A stretch of DNA of 64,000 bases from Istiophorus platypterus (taxonomy: Eukaryota; Chordata; Actinopteri; Istiophoriformes; Istiophoridae). The notes under the pieces are model-generated. The model was not told the origin of the DNA, ran no database searches, and saw only the letters and a program-made list of their open reading frames with translations. The stretch lies in assembly GCA_016859345.1 (NCBI GenBank), contig CM029119.1, positions 2,744,109 to 2,808,108 of the forward strand. The letters are read 5' to 3'. Made by a program: the position numbers and the translations under genes. This document shows, in pieces, positions 33,750-45,150 of this stretch. The stretch's first letter is position 1, and each line of letters starts with the position of its first letter.

Positions 33750-35192
33750 AGAGCACTGCTTTCTCTCAACAGCTTCTCAAGGTAAGCATTTAGATCTAAT
33801 TATTGTCCTATAATAAAACGTATTCCAATATCAAGAATTTCATCCAGCTCTGTCATATGCTTCATACACTATGAGAATATACAGTAGTACGCACTAACAA
33901 CATGCTTATGGGTTTCATTATATTTACAGATATCCCCAGCAACACAGAACAATAGAATTTCAATGCAGTTTGCCTCTATTGAGATGGACTCTCCTCATCA
34001 GTCTCCATGACAAGGAGAGGACTGATCGACCAAATCAGAACCAGGTTGCCAAAAGGCAAGTCAAAATATCAGCGCATATTCTCTGTTACGTTCTCCATGC
34101 TATATCTTATATCATTATTTATAGGGTAAAATTTATTTCAGAAAGTTAAAGGTATCTTGTATAAAGTGTATCATATAATGAATTCAGTTTGTTTCTTGGA
34201 TATTTGTATTCTTGTATGTTCTTTTCTAAACAAACAGGATTTATGAAATTACACAAAGGAGCATCCTTGTATTATTTATCACATATATTTGTTTACAATA
34301 TATTATCATATCTATAGGAGAAATGAATAACATTTTTGTATTTGCTTCTATCAGTAACTGAAGTACTCAGAGGAAGGTCCATAGAAGTTAGTGTAAAATA
34401 TTCATGTGAATTTGAATTTCACTTTCCTACTTCATGTGGTATTAGGTAATTTGAGACGTTGGAGGATTGCGGTTTGTGTTGTTTCAGCTGTAACGGATTG
34501 CCTGTGCCCTCCGTACACTCTGCAAATGATAAGAAAATCATTCAACAACTCAGCACTGGACAGTGCCCCTTGTGTGAATGCTTCAGTAGTTTTACAGGTT
34601 TAGGCAAACATGTTAGGGTTCCAGCCACGACCCTCCAGGGTTGGTTGTCCTCTCTCTCTCCTATTCTCTCTCTCCTATTCTCTCTCTCCCTGTTTTTTTC
34701 TCTCCCCAGTGTAAGTTTGGAAGGCATGGCTCACCCGATCCTGCAGCTGCAGAGGAGCACACCTGCATATCATCCAACTCACCACAACACCATAACAAAT
34801 CCTGGTCGGACCAAATATCCAGTGCCAAATTGTTCCGCTATGGGGGTAGCTACTCTCTCAACCCCTCATTGTTTTCTAGCATTCTGTTGAGGAATTTTCA
34901 TTGTTCAATGATCTGGTTGAGAATAAGGACAACATTCAAAATTGCTACATTGCTGAGTGTCTTTATTCCTTGCAAGGAGGGAGAGGTGATACAGAGAGTC
35001 AAAACTGTCTGCACAGTTCTCCGCTGAATGCAGAGTATCACAGAGTATTTGTACCATACATTGTCGCGTCATCATTACACTATCAGGCAGATTGCACCCC
35101 CGCAGTTCTCGAAATGTTGTGCGCTGTGAAAATATTTGCAAGTTGTAATTCTCCGTCTGGCACCTTATTTATGTACACACTATCTTTATGTG
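33750..35192. other. Mostly unrecognised; pyrimidine tract and finger-like ORF
   Basis: Contains a 144-codon plus frame (34459-34890) with the text CPLCECFSSFTGLGKHV. This resembles a C2H2 finger that lacks the second His and has one residue too few between the second Cys and the Phe. A pyrimidine tract (34648-34706) ends in 'ctctccccag', like a splice acceptor, and the sequence after it is somewhat richer in GC. I recognise no gene. The stretch may be inner sequence of a transposon. Confidence 0.35.
34648..34706. repeat. CT-rich tandem repeat
   Basis: The 15-bp unit 'tctctctctcctatt' occurs about three times, then decays into a pyrimidine tract ending in CCCCAG. Confidence 0.85.
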
Positions 35193-35313
35193 AGAAGTTC
35201 ACCTGAGGGTCAATTAACGATCTACCCACTATCTTTCATAGCAGGAGATAACCTGAAGGTCAGTTAACTATCTGCCAACTATCTTTCATAGCAGGGGTTC
35301 AGCTGAAGGTCAG
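35193..35313 (+). repeat. 51-bp minisatellite, about 2.4 copies
   Basis: Two full units and a partial third, each with 'cctga.ggtca.ttaac.atct' (or a close variant) and 'ccaactatctttcatagcag'. The units differ by a few substitutions. No larger array. Confidence 0.85.
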
Positions 35314-36239
35314 AGTGTCATAAAGATACAAAAAGCATATGAATACAAAGGTATAGATTTTCCATTACATATTCTCAAAACCTTTGTGTCACTAATTTTT
35401 TGTCTCCTACGTGTAGATCCCTTGTGTGCTCCTCTGTCACGGCTACTGTCTCCAGTGTTCTTGAGCTCAGCATCAAGCCCTCTGTTCTCACTCTCCATCT
35501 CCAAGACCAGCTTCATGCTCTCCACCACCACCTGCCTGGGTCCACCAGCACCGACTCTGCTTTTGGGTCCACCAGAAGAAATACCTAACAAAAAACTTGT
35601 ATCCTTCTTTCATAATTTAATTTAAAAAAAAACAGTATATTTGCTTAAAAGAAAAAATGGTTTTAGGTCTCATATCCTTGTGCTTCATATCATCAGTTTA
35701 CATGGTAGATACGTGGAGGATTGAGGAGAAGAATATGCAGAGTCATTCCCTTGTGCAGTCAACAAGAAAAGAAATGTCTACTCTTAACCAAGTGGAATCA
35801 ATGCAGGAGTTGAAGATGTAGATATTGATCACGATGAGGGAGATGAATTATGAAGACATTTTAATGATAATCAAACTATATAGTTCACATCTGAATGCAT
35901 TAAGAGCATCACATGCACAGCTCAACAAAATAGGGTATCATACAAATATATATAAATGGTTTAAATAAAAATGTTTTACCAAATGTACCTTGATGTGAAA
36001 AATATATAGATATGTTTAAAATTTAAAGTTAATGTCGATTTGAACATAGCTGATGTGTACATCATATGTTTGTAATGGTGCAGCTACTTGAAAAGTGGAA
36101 ACTTTTGTGCTTGAAAAAATGATCTATGATCTGGATGGTCTCTCTTGCACCATGAGATTTTGAACTGTGGTTCACCAGCACACTCACCATCTGGAAAAAA
36201 TGCAGGTTCAAGTACAGATGTGAAAAATAGGTTAAAAAT
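35314..36239. other. Unrecognised, possibly inner transposon sequence
   Basis: Short coding-like stretches occur on the plus strand (for example SLVQSTRKEMSTLNQ near 35750) and on the minus strand (35591-35310, rich in Arg, Glu and Gly). None is recognisable. Position between the P2X7-like motif and the transposase remnant suggests, without proof, that this is internal sequence of one element. Confidence 0.3.
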
Positions 36240-37350
36240 AGATAAATGCTATCAGGAGCAGTTGATGTACAATATCCAGAGACAAAGTGTTTACAAAGGA
36301 AAGAAATGATGAACATTACCTACCTGTTGCCTGTTCTCATTGTTGTTATGATCCAGAGCAGCAAGCATGGAGGCATGGATCATCACATCATATCCAAACA
36401 TGTTCTGTTTGGAAAATATTTGAGGTACATGGAGTGACACACCTAAAAAATGTTGAATATGAACTGGAAAAAAAGGGAGACATATCCTGTCATATAAAAT
36501 ACCACCACATTATATTGAGGTAAAACCTTTTGCAAGACTTCTATATTCTGGAAAATCTCCAGTGTTGTTGTGTGGATGTACTTCATCAGATGATCCAGGT
36601 CTGTCAAAACACGCTTGCCCTTCTAAGTCCTCACAAGTGCTTTGTGGGCTTCGGATCCTGGCCTTAACCAAAGTTTACTTCTCAGCTGCATCTCATTGAG
36701 GGGCTCAGGAAAACACATCGACAGTGCTGCTTTCTCTGTCAGCTGGGTCAGATGATGGTAATATTACTGATACAGCACACAGCACGGTGTCATCTTCATA
36801 GGTTCTTCATCTCCATCATTTGTGCAAATGCATTTATAATGCATAGAATCCACCCTCCCAGGCCTTCAAATACCTGCCTCTTAGCTGCATGGATCAATTT
36901 CTTGGTGCATTTCTGGATTACAGCCCCTCCTTTCCTTAACAATATCTGGTGGAGATGGTAAAGACCTTCACTCTATTTTCTTTAAGAGCTTCCTTAAACC
37001 TTTGATTTTACATGACATTAGAGCAGCCCATTGACTTGAAGTCATCAACCTATTGACTCTGGACATCTAAAAAGGGTATGTGCAGTTGGCTCAGTGGCCT
37101 GGAGAGTTGCACCAGCCACCTCTACTGAGCACAACTTCTGCTTCTCAGGATTTCCGAGATAACACTGCACTCTGCTCTTCGGTCTATGTTTTTCAATAAG
37201 AGGAAGAACAAACTTCTTCCTGAGTGCTGTGAATGTGTCTTCACTTATCATTTTGAGATTCATGTTATGACAGAACCATCCAAATTTTTCAAAATAGATG
37301 ACACTATAGAAAACTGCAGCCAAAAGCAGGTTTCTGAAGTGGGCTCAGAC
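36240..37350 (-). pseudogene. Kolobok-like transposase remnant
   Basis: A decayed transposase on the minus strand. The N-side block (37330-37045) reads RNLLLAAVFYSVIYFEKF, then ISEDTFTALRKKFVLPLI, which fits the 'L.AAILFTG.TF.K...... I...TF...Q..YL.P.I' region of Kolobok-type proteins common in fish. The middle is scrambled by stops (LGGWILCIINAF near 36890). The C-side block (36600-36320) reads HLMKYIHTTTLEIFQN, then GYDVMIHASMLAALDHN and NNENR, matching the conserved 'H(T)G.LE.FH.. / ...M..R..LA.LDHN.N..R' ending of the family. Catalytic DDE residues could not be assigned. Many frame changes and stops; not functional. Confidence 0.72.
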
Positions 37351-37595
37351 TGCCATCTGTAACTCCATTGCCAACATGATTCCTGAGTGCTTTCAGAGGG
37401 CTCGGAAGAATTTACACTGTATTCCAGAGCAGATTATATGTGGCTGACTCTCTTTGCTAAATTCAAAATCTATACAGAACAGATCCCGTGACCAACTGTA
37501 CTTGTTTTTCAAACTCAATTTCATGTTTGCCTGTGTAAAAATGGTCCTTAGTTACCAGACTGTCTACGTCCAATGGCCACTTTACGACTGAATCC

Positions 37596-37597
<2 letters not shown>

Positions 37598-37636
<39 letters not shown>
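37598..37636. repeat. (AT)n array
   Basis: About 19 AT units. Confidence 0.95.
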
Positions 37637-37638
<2 letters not shown>

Positions 37639-38744
37639 GTCTGAGCTGCTTGAGGATTTTCTAAATTAATGAAAATCTTTCATGTGTTTCTAACATTGTA
37701 TTTTAATAGGAGAGGTCAGTTATAGCATAAAGTTTTTTTTTAAGCACTGCTGATTTTCTCATTACTCCCAAAAGAGTATGACAGTTACAGTCGATATTTG
37801 CATGGACACAGTTGCATTTACACATCACCAAAATAATAGACATAAATAATTATGAGAATCATTCTATAACACAATAATCTGTGGTCCAGAAACATGAGAG
37901 AAAAGTTCAAATATCAACACTATAATACATAACCATATTGTCTTTTCAAATCTGCATTTCCCCCCTTCCTTTTCCTGTTTCTTAATGTACCCTGTCACTG
38001 ATTTCTTCAGACCGTACTGCATTTAACTCCACCAAAATCCCCATGCAGCCTCAGTGAAAACTGGCCCTCTATGGGGCATCACACCAGGGACTTGTAATTA
38101 TAACCCAATTTCAGCCACTGAGGTTCATGGCCTCAGTCAATCCCAGCATACAGAAAGATTGTTAGTGTTTGAAAAATGGGGGAGGATGACTAAAAACCAG
38201 ATCAGTAATTGTGAGGAAAAGGGGGCAATGAGAAGGGGGAGGGGCAGACTACTAATAAGACATGGTGAAAACAGGAGTACAGACTGATGTAACTTTTTAT
38301 GGTTTGAGGTTTGAGGGTTTTAGGGTAACAGCTGCAAAAGAAATGAGTCTTTGCTGTCCTGAAGTTAACCCTGTTCCTTGAGGAAGCATTTAACAATGGA
38401 AGAGACTACATTCCAAATTCAGACAGCTATTTCAGGCTGAGTTAAATGTAGGATCCTAATGGTAAAAGAGGCAGATGTACAATGATTTCTGTGGATTTAA
38501 GTTAATTAGTGTCAATGCTAGTTTGAACCATTGATAGCAGAGAACTTAAATTTACCTTATTATTGTATTAGGTTTGTTCACACTGCTGAATTACAAGCCA
38601 ATCAATTGATTCATATAAACTCATAAGTATGTGTATGCAATATTAACCAAGGCTGGATTAAACATGGTATGAAATATCCTTTGTTTTAGTCCAACTTGCA
38701 AAACTATGAAAAGGAAAGGCTATTCATCATGCAGGATATATGTA

Positions 38745-38791
<47 letters not shown>

Positions 38792-40189
38792 GTCCATGTT
38801 AGCATTGTTACATGAACTCATCCCTCTCTCTTTCTGTCACAAACATATTGTGCATGAAATGAAATGCAGATCTTGTTCATTCATAGGGTTATTGAACTGA
38901 TTTGTGATGCAGATGCAGGCCTAATCCTTGGATTGATTATACAGCAATTCAGCAGAAACATACTTTATTTCTTTTGTTCAGTTGAACTTATTGAGCTACT
39001 CTGTAGTATTTCTGTTTTCAGTTCTGGTTATTGGGAGCTCACTTCAACCACATGTGCAATTTATGGTTGCAAGATTCCTCTGTTACCTTTACTGTACACC
39101 TACAACATAAGGATTTGTTGTTCCCAGTTTTATTTGCACCTAATTTAAATGGCCTATAGTATCTTGTGGTCTAGGCACAGTGAAAAAATCAAGTAAACTC
39201 TGGTTTTTAGCTCTTATAAGATTTTTTTTGGAACCTCAAATGCTTTGCACGGTAAATTAAATGGATTCCTACATATGAATATAGAAAAAACATGATTCTA
39301 AATTAGGTTTTTCTCTGCCTTTAGGAGTAGTCTCTTAGATCTAAGGATACAGAAGAGAGAACAAATGTCTTTTGACACAAAGAAAGATGTAGAATGACTT
39401 TGTAACAAAGACTTTTTTTATTCCAAACCTGGCCTCTTGAAACTTTCGTATAGTTTACTGTTGATAATTACAGACCTGTGGCAGGGACACAACAACCACA
39501 CAGAGTGAATTAACAAAAGAAAACCCTTGACAACTCTTGAAAACCAGCAATCATTTCAAGTGCTATCTTTAAACTGTAAGTGTAAAATGTCCTTTTCAAA
39601 TCAGCTAAAACTAATCATTTACTTCAGTAGAAATAACACAATGTTCAATTATTCATACATTTTGCCAAAAAAATCTGCCTATTTGGGCAGCTTTTCCTTG
39701 TGTATTACACTACCTAAGGCACATGTAAAAAATAGAAACTGAGACATTGGAATGCATATTGGAATGCAGCATGGCTTTCTTGTGTATCACTCTGGTCAGT
39801 CTAACATGGACACCAATATGAAGTGTGAGCTGTCCCAGATGGCTCCATTTGTGAAGCCTTAAGGCTATCTCATCATACTACACTTTCTAAGCATGAAAAA
39901 ATGTTAGCCATCAGTTTATACCCCTGTGGTTACAGTTGGTTCTGTCTGGAGGGAAAGGATGCCCTGAATCTTCTCAAGGGTTGTCAAAGAACCATTTAAG
40001 TTAAAATAATTTTCATGTTGTTAACAAAATACTCTTAGGTCAAGTTACAGATACTACCTTTTTCCATTCTCTTAGGTCATCTGGATGGAGTTGTTGATAA
40101 GCTGCTAACTTAATCCAAGTATTGTGATATTTTCACGTCATTCCATTTCCCATATTATCAGGTATATTAAGGCTTTAGTATACTGCCTT
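37637..40189. other. Non-coding, nothing recognised
   Basis: AT-rich sequence with one further (AT)n array (38752-38789). No gene or known repeat. Confidence 0.45.
38752..38789. repeat. (TA)n array
   Basis: About 19 TA units. Confidence 0.95.
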
Positions 40190-40290
40190 GTCAGTTTATT
40201 AGTTACTCCAATTTACTCTAGTTACACCAACTGCAATAAAATCTAACCACCCTTGATAAATGTAGTCCTGCTATGCTAAAAAAGGTTTCT
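40190..40290 (+). repeat. Fish interspersed repeat, second family, start
   Basis: 'gtcagtttattagttactcc' and 'acaccaactgcaataaaatc' resemble the usual start of the family whose later part is at 26145-26345. Short and diverged. Confidence 0.5.
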
Positions 40291-41184
40291 TTTGCTTTGT
40301 CTACCCTATGCTTTAAATGGGTGATTATGGAAAAATCTGGTAAAGAGGGTCAAGGTCAACAGACCATTAAGTCCTCCTGACAAAAAGAAGATAGCAAACA
40401 ACATGATGATAAATCATGTTGGTCAATTAATTGTTGCAATATTTACATTTCAAATGATAAATACTTTTAAATGGAAACCATTATGTAGTTACCTGGTCAG
40501 GCTCATGGAACATAGTTAATTCGCTGAGTAAACTAATGGCTAAGGCCAGAAATTAATGTTCTTCTTTCTGGCATCGGAATTTTGGGATTTAATCAGCTCT
40601 TTTTTTGAAAACAAATGGATGCCTAATTCACTCCTCTTCCCACAAAACACATCTGTATACTACTGATGTTTTGCCAAAAATCAATTGCAGGAAATGTTTG
40701 GAAGATGCTATACGAAGTTCAAGTATTATTTACAAAGTAAAGGATTTTGATGCAAGAGACTGGATTTTGTGATAGGTCTCATGTAGATTAAAACAATGCC
40801 CATGTTAACAACCTGTGATAATTCATGTCAACATGATGTTTGTATGATTACTGAGTCACAGATTTGCGTGAGGAGTTAAAATGCTGTGCATTGACAATAT
40901 AACAAACGATCCATTAATGTGGGTTTATAACATCACATTTCTCTAACCACAATCCCTTCAGACCAGATTTTTTTCACTCATAAGAAGAATATGTTTTCCA
41001 CATATCCTTACCCCTCTGACTTGTACAAAGAAGGCTAAATCGCTAATGTTTTGACTTCTTTCAAAACATAGGACAAGATGGTAGTAGTACCTTATACCTT
41101 TTAAAGGCCTTCCACACCAGATGATGTTTTGCCAACAACCACCAGATGTTAGGGACACATCATAAATTGTGTATCTCAGTATCA
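40291..41184. other. Non-coding, nothing recognised
   Basis: AT-rich sequence, apparently single-copy. Confidence 0.45.
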
Positions 41185-42060
41185 TTGGGTGTTTTGGTCT
41201 TTTACTCACAATACACCCACTGCTGAGGTAGGTCCACAACAGGCTGACGTCTCCTTGATGGTGTGGCATAGGGCTTGGCTGTGGATTCCCAGTTCTTTAA
41301 GCAGCCTAACGGTGGATGCAGCCATTCTCCACTGGCCAGAGTATTGCTCTCCAGCCTCATTGTTCTCCATCAGCCTTCAGCTTAGCATACCACAGCCACT
41401 TCCTCCCATTTGACTCATCAGTATAAACCTCAAATGATACTGTCAGCTCTATGAAATAGACAATGCGCAGTGTTGGGCCATAGTACTAGGTCTGGTCTTA
41501 GGGTAGTGGTGACTATTTCTGTTGGGACTGTGAGCTGCTGGCCTAGATCAACCAGTATTTCCCAGTTCCGGGCTCCTTCCAGTTGTCCACTCCTCCTGGT
41601 CAGTGAAAGAGGCTTTCTTTGTCCTTGTTCCCCTTCTTGGACAGATGGCATTGTTGGAGTTGCGTTTGATGTTCTGAGGGAAAGGACACTGGTAGCTGTT
41701 CTCTTTATCCCAATAGCTGTGGCCAGGCATTTTAGCACTTGCTTGTGCCTCCAAGTGTACTGGCCTTGAGAGAGGCCCACTTTACATCCAGTGTTAATGT
41801 GACTGCAGGAGGCTCGAGTTGAACACAGGGGGCATGATGGATCTCTACCCAGCCACTGGTTGAGATTAATCAGTGAAGAAAGGATGTCATAGGTTGCCCG
41901 AAGTAGGAAGCTGATTCTGCTTGCCTCCATTTCCAGCAAATCCCTCCAACTGATCATCCTTTTTTTACTGCACTCTCATTTCATCCACTGCCCCTCCAAG
42001 GCTTGTGAGATAGCCTTAGCACATCTTGCAACCTCCTCCTGAGGCCAGACTTCAAGGACC
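41185..42060 (-). pseudogene. Restriction-like-endonuclease LINE, C-terminus
   Basis: The C-terminal third of a LINE protein whose endonuclease is of the restriction-enzyme-like type (R2/NeSL/HERO-like). The main frame (41957-41430, 175 codons) starts with ISWRDLLEMEASRISFLLRA. It has an intact zinc motif C42-x2-C45-x7-H53-x4-C58 (CPLCSTRASCSHINTGC), then QYTWRHKQVLKCLA and later RPDLVLW (residues 154-160), the first catalytic block. After a frame change 41457-41428 reads FIELTVSFE, the second catalytic block, and 41315-41285 reads TVRLLKELGI, the usual C-terminal helix. Upstream of the ORF, EEVARCAKAISQALEG (42050-42000) extends the match across a stop. The reverse transcriptase is absent. 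Two or more frameshifts and stops; dead. Confidence 0.85.
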
Positions 42061-42090
42061 ACCTATTTAAGGCAGTGTAAAATTGGAGAA

Positions 42091-42121
42091 CTCATAGCGT
42101 TCTCAATGTGAACGCTATGAG
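42091..42121. repeat. Perfect 12-bp hairpin
   Basis: CTCATAGCGTTC, a 7-nt loop, then the exact reverse complement. It lies just upstream (in transcription order) of the LINE remnant at 41185-42060. Confidence 0.95.
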
Positions 42122-45060
42122 TGTCTCAACAACACCCGAAATATAACATAACCATAAGAACATTAATAGCGATTTAGTTGCCAAAAGCAGATATTGATAT
42201 GAAATAAATGAAATATGTCTTTGGTGAACCATTTGCAGATACATTTGTTAAGTGAAACTGATAGCATTACATTTGAATGCTACCCTGAATGGAACTTGTA
42301 GGAGACAGGGTTGGTATTTCATAAATAAAATCCATTTTCTAGTCCATTGTCCTTTATATATATATATATCTTTCTTCACTGAGCAGTTAAATGGGATTGT
42401 CTTCTTCCAAAAAAGCAGAAATTTTGAAAACAGAATTATAAGCATGTTACCAATAAATCTTTGAAAAAAAATAACCTTCAGGTCATTATAATCATTAAAG
42501 TAGCAGTTTTCAGACTGACTAACACTAATCTCTTCCTGTGTAACTGGTCCAATTCGCATAAAAGAATAAAGGAAAATAAATATGATGAATGCTGAAATGC
42601 GCACTAAATGAAGATGTCCCAATGTGACAGGTGCTCAAAGTATCAGTACTAATGAACAATTAGACAGGGACTTTAACAAGATGCCTCAACCCACACTGAA
42701 GTCATCTTTAATGGGGTGGAACAGATGCCTCATGGTAAATGGGTGGCTTGCAGAGCTGGCCTTTAGCACGATATTAATAAGCTCTGGTCGAGATAGAAGG
42801 GACGGTTTTCTTTCTGCATTACGCCTTGAAGTGTGTAAGTGTGGTCAATAAAATATTGAGTATGATAGAAGATAACTATCATCTTAAGGGTTTTTTGGCA
42901 AAAACATTTCAGTATCCATTATGAAGGAAATGTGTGAGCAAATATTCTTCATCTCACATCAGGCCAACAAATTATATATTATCAAGTGGGATCTTGCAGA
43001 AAGGATTAGGCTGCTTTCAAAACTCTTACTTCGGTAACATATATTTATTTATTTTCACACATCTATAACTATACAATTAAATTTACTAAAACTGTATTAA
43101 TTGTATTAGTAATACAAATCTGTGACTACTATCTAAAGCATTAACTTAAATGTACTGGGCTAGAAAGTACAGTATTTTCCTATGAAATGAAGAGGACTAG
43201 AAGTATGAAGTACCTCAGAAATGTACTTAAATACAGTACTTAATTTCATGAACTTGGTTAATTTCTGCCACTGCAATTTAAGGGATAAATTCTTAACCCA
43301 GCAGAAGATTCAGTTACCATAACTGAAAATAACTAAAAATACAACTAAAATAAGTCATTAGCAGCATTAACAATAATTACACTAATAAAAGATTTATAAA
43401 ATTACTCTTTTCATTGAACCATATTGAGATCAGATAACCATAAAAAGTGTGAATGTAATATTTAGACAAGTAACTCTTACTCAAGGTAGAATCAGTGTGT
43501 GTACATCAGTAGCTTTAGCATTCATTGGTCCATTTTGCATAACACTTGTCTGATCAAATTCTAGCTTTCCTTAGGTTCTACCTTGCCTCTTTAATCTCAA
43601 AGTAACATAAGCTTTTCACTTTAGTCTTTTGTTCCTTTTCAAATAAAGATTATAAGATTAGATTAAAGATTATAAGACTTGGCAAAGGGAATAATTTACA
43701 TTCTGGGTAACGTAAGGTTAGGAGCTGATGGTGAAAAATTAAATATCACAAATATCATAATTGATTGTTTTTTGTTTGTTTGTTTTTGCCACTTAAGGAT
43801 AGAGAAACAAGTAAACGGAACAGTGACACATCATTATCTAATATTGTTCATTTGCGCCCACTCATGATTTTCCATTAATTCTGTATGCGATGATGGCACC
43901 TCTAAAATTCACTTTGCATTCTGCTAACACACAATAGGAAATATCCAATACAAAGCTATAGTCAATGACAAACTGTGAATCCAATATTTATTTTTAAATT
44001 AATGTAGGTGGCATACCAGTTTGCAAACAGTTGCTTATTTGCACATCCAGTGGAGAGCAGTATTAGCATTTATTTGTAGCCATAGTTTCACTGAAAACAG
44101 CTTCCTGAGGCCTGTACTACAAAGCAAGTTCAGCATACCCAGGATATCTTTTCATTATTCAGATTCACTAAGTTTAATAACCACAATAGCAGTAACTCGA
44201 CGGTGGTTATCAGCACGGTAAGTCAACCCATGTCTTCCTGAATTATTCATAAGCATGTTTACATAAAAGGGCAGTGTTTTTAGCATATGATCAACTGCAA
44301 ATATGTACAAGTCTACTGGCAGTAGAGCAGCCTATTTTACAAACGAAGAACAAAATAATCTTGGAAAATTATGAATATGTTAAACATATTATCCAGGCAA
44401 AAAGAAAGTTGCACCTACCAAATACAGGAAAGACAGCTGGTAAAAAAGGATGACTACAATTATAGTATTAAATTATATAATAACTCAAAGCAGCAAGTAA
44501 GCTTAGTAAGCTTTCATATCTTATAATATATTACATGTAAAAGGCTTAGGTGTTTCAAACAGTCTCTGTTGTAGAAATTTATTATATACAAGAGCATGGC
44601 TTTGACATTGCTAGAAGTCGACAGGAAAAAAAAAGAAATGAATACAGGAGGGAGCCCTATGACACATAAATACACATGAATGCACAGGAGTGTACATGGT
44701 ATGAGTCAATGAGTCTCTGTTGAACCACTGGGTTGCTAATAAAACACAGTTGTATAATTGATAATTACTGTAGGAGTAAGGAGCAAGTATTCAATTTCTG
44801 AGATGTGTTGGACTAGCAACATAAGGCTCAAGAAGCTGACACAGATCAGTCATTCAGGCCAGTGAGAATTTATATCTCTCATGTAAAAAATCGTCAGGGA
44901 ATTTCAAGCGCTCTTGCTCTCCTGAGAGACCCTCTCATAATCCGTGCACCAAGCTCCACGGGATCTGCAGCAAACGGTGATGACATTTTTCAAGAGAAGT
45001 GATTAGTCACTAGGCAGTGCTTTTATACACATTGACCTGTTATCTCGAATCCAAGAAAAA
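42122..45060. other. Non-coding, nothing recognised
   Basis: A short (AT)n at 42355-42370 and several 60-75 codon chance frames. A sequence at 42690-42840 is not repeat-like and has even base composition; it could be conserved non-coding DNA. Confidence 0.45.
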
Positions 45061-45064
45061 TAAA

Positions 45065-45150
45065 GTCAAGAGCAACTGGACTTGGTTGTAGATCTTGAAG
45101 ATGTTTCACCTCTCATCCAAGAGGATTCTTCATCTTCTTCTGAATCTCTT
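45065..45150 (+). repeat. Fish retroelement-associated repeat fragment
   Basis: 'ctggacttggttgtagatct' and 'gaagatgtttcacctctcat', then 'ccaagaggattcttcatctt'. This is a wording found in many fish repeats, as I recall near the ends of Penelope-like elements. No coding part of such an element is seen here. Confidence 0.45.

Noticed and set aside
42248..42622. 124-codon minus ORF
   Set aside because: AT-rich Phe/Ile/Lys composition, crosses a short (AT)n; chance.
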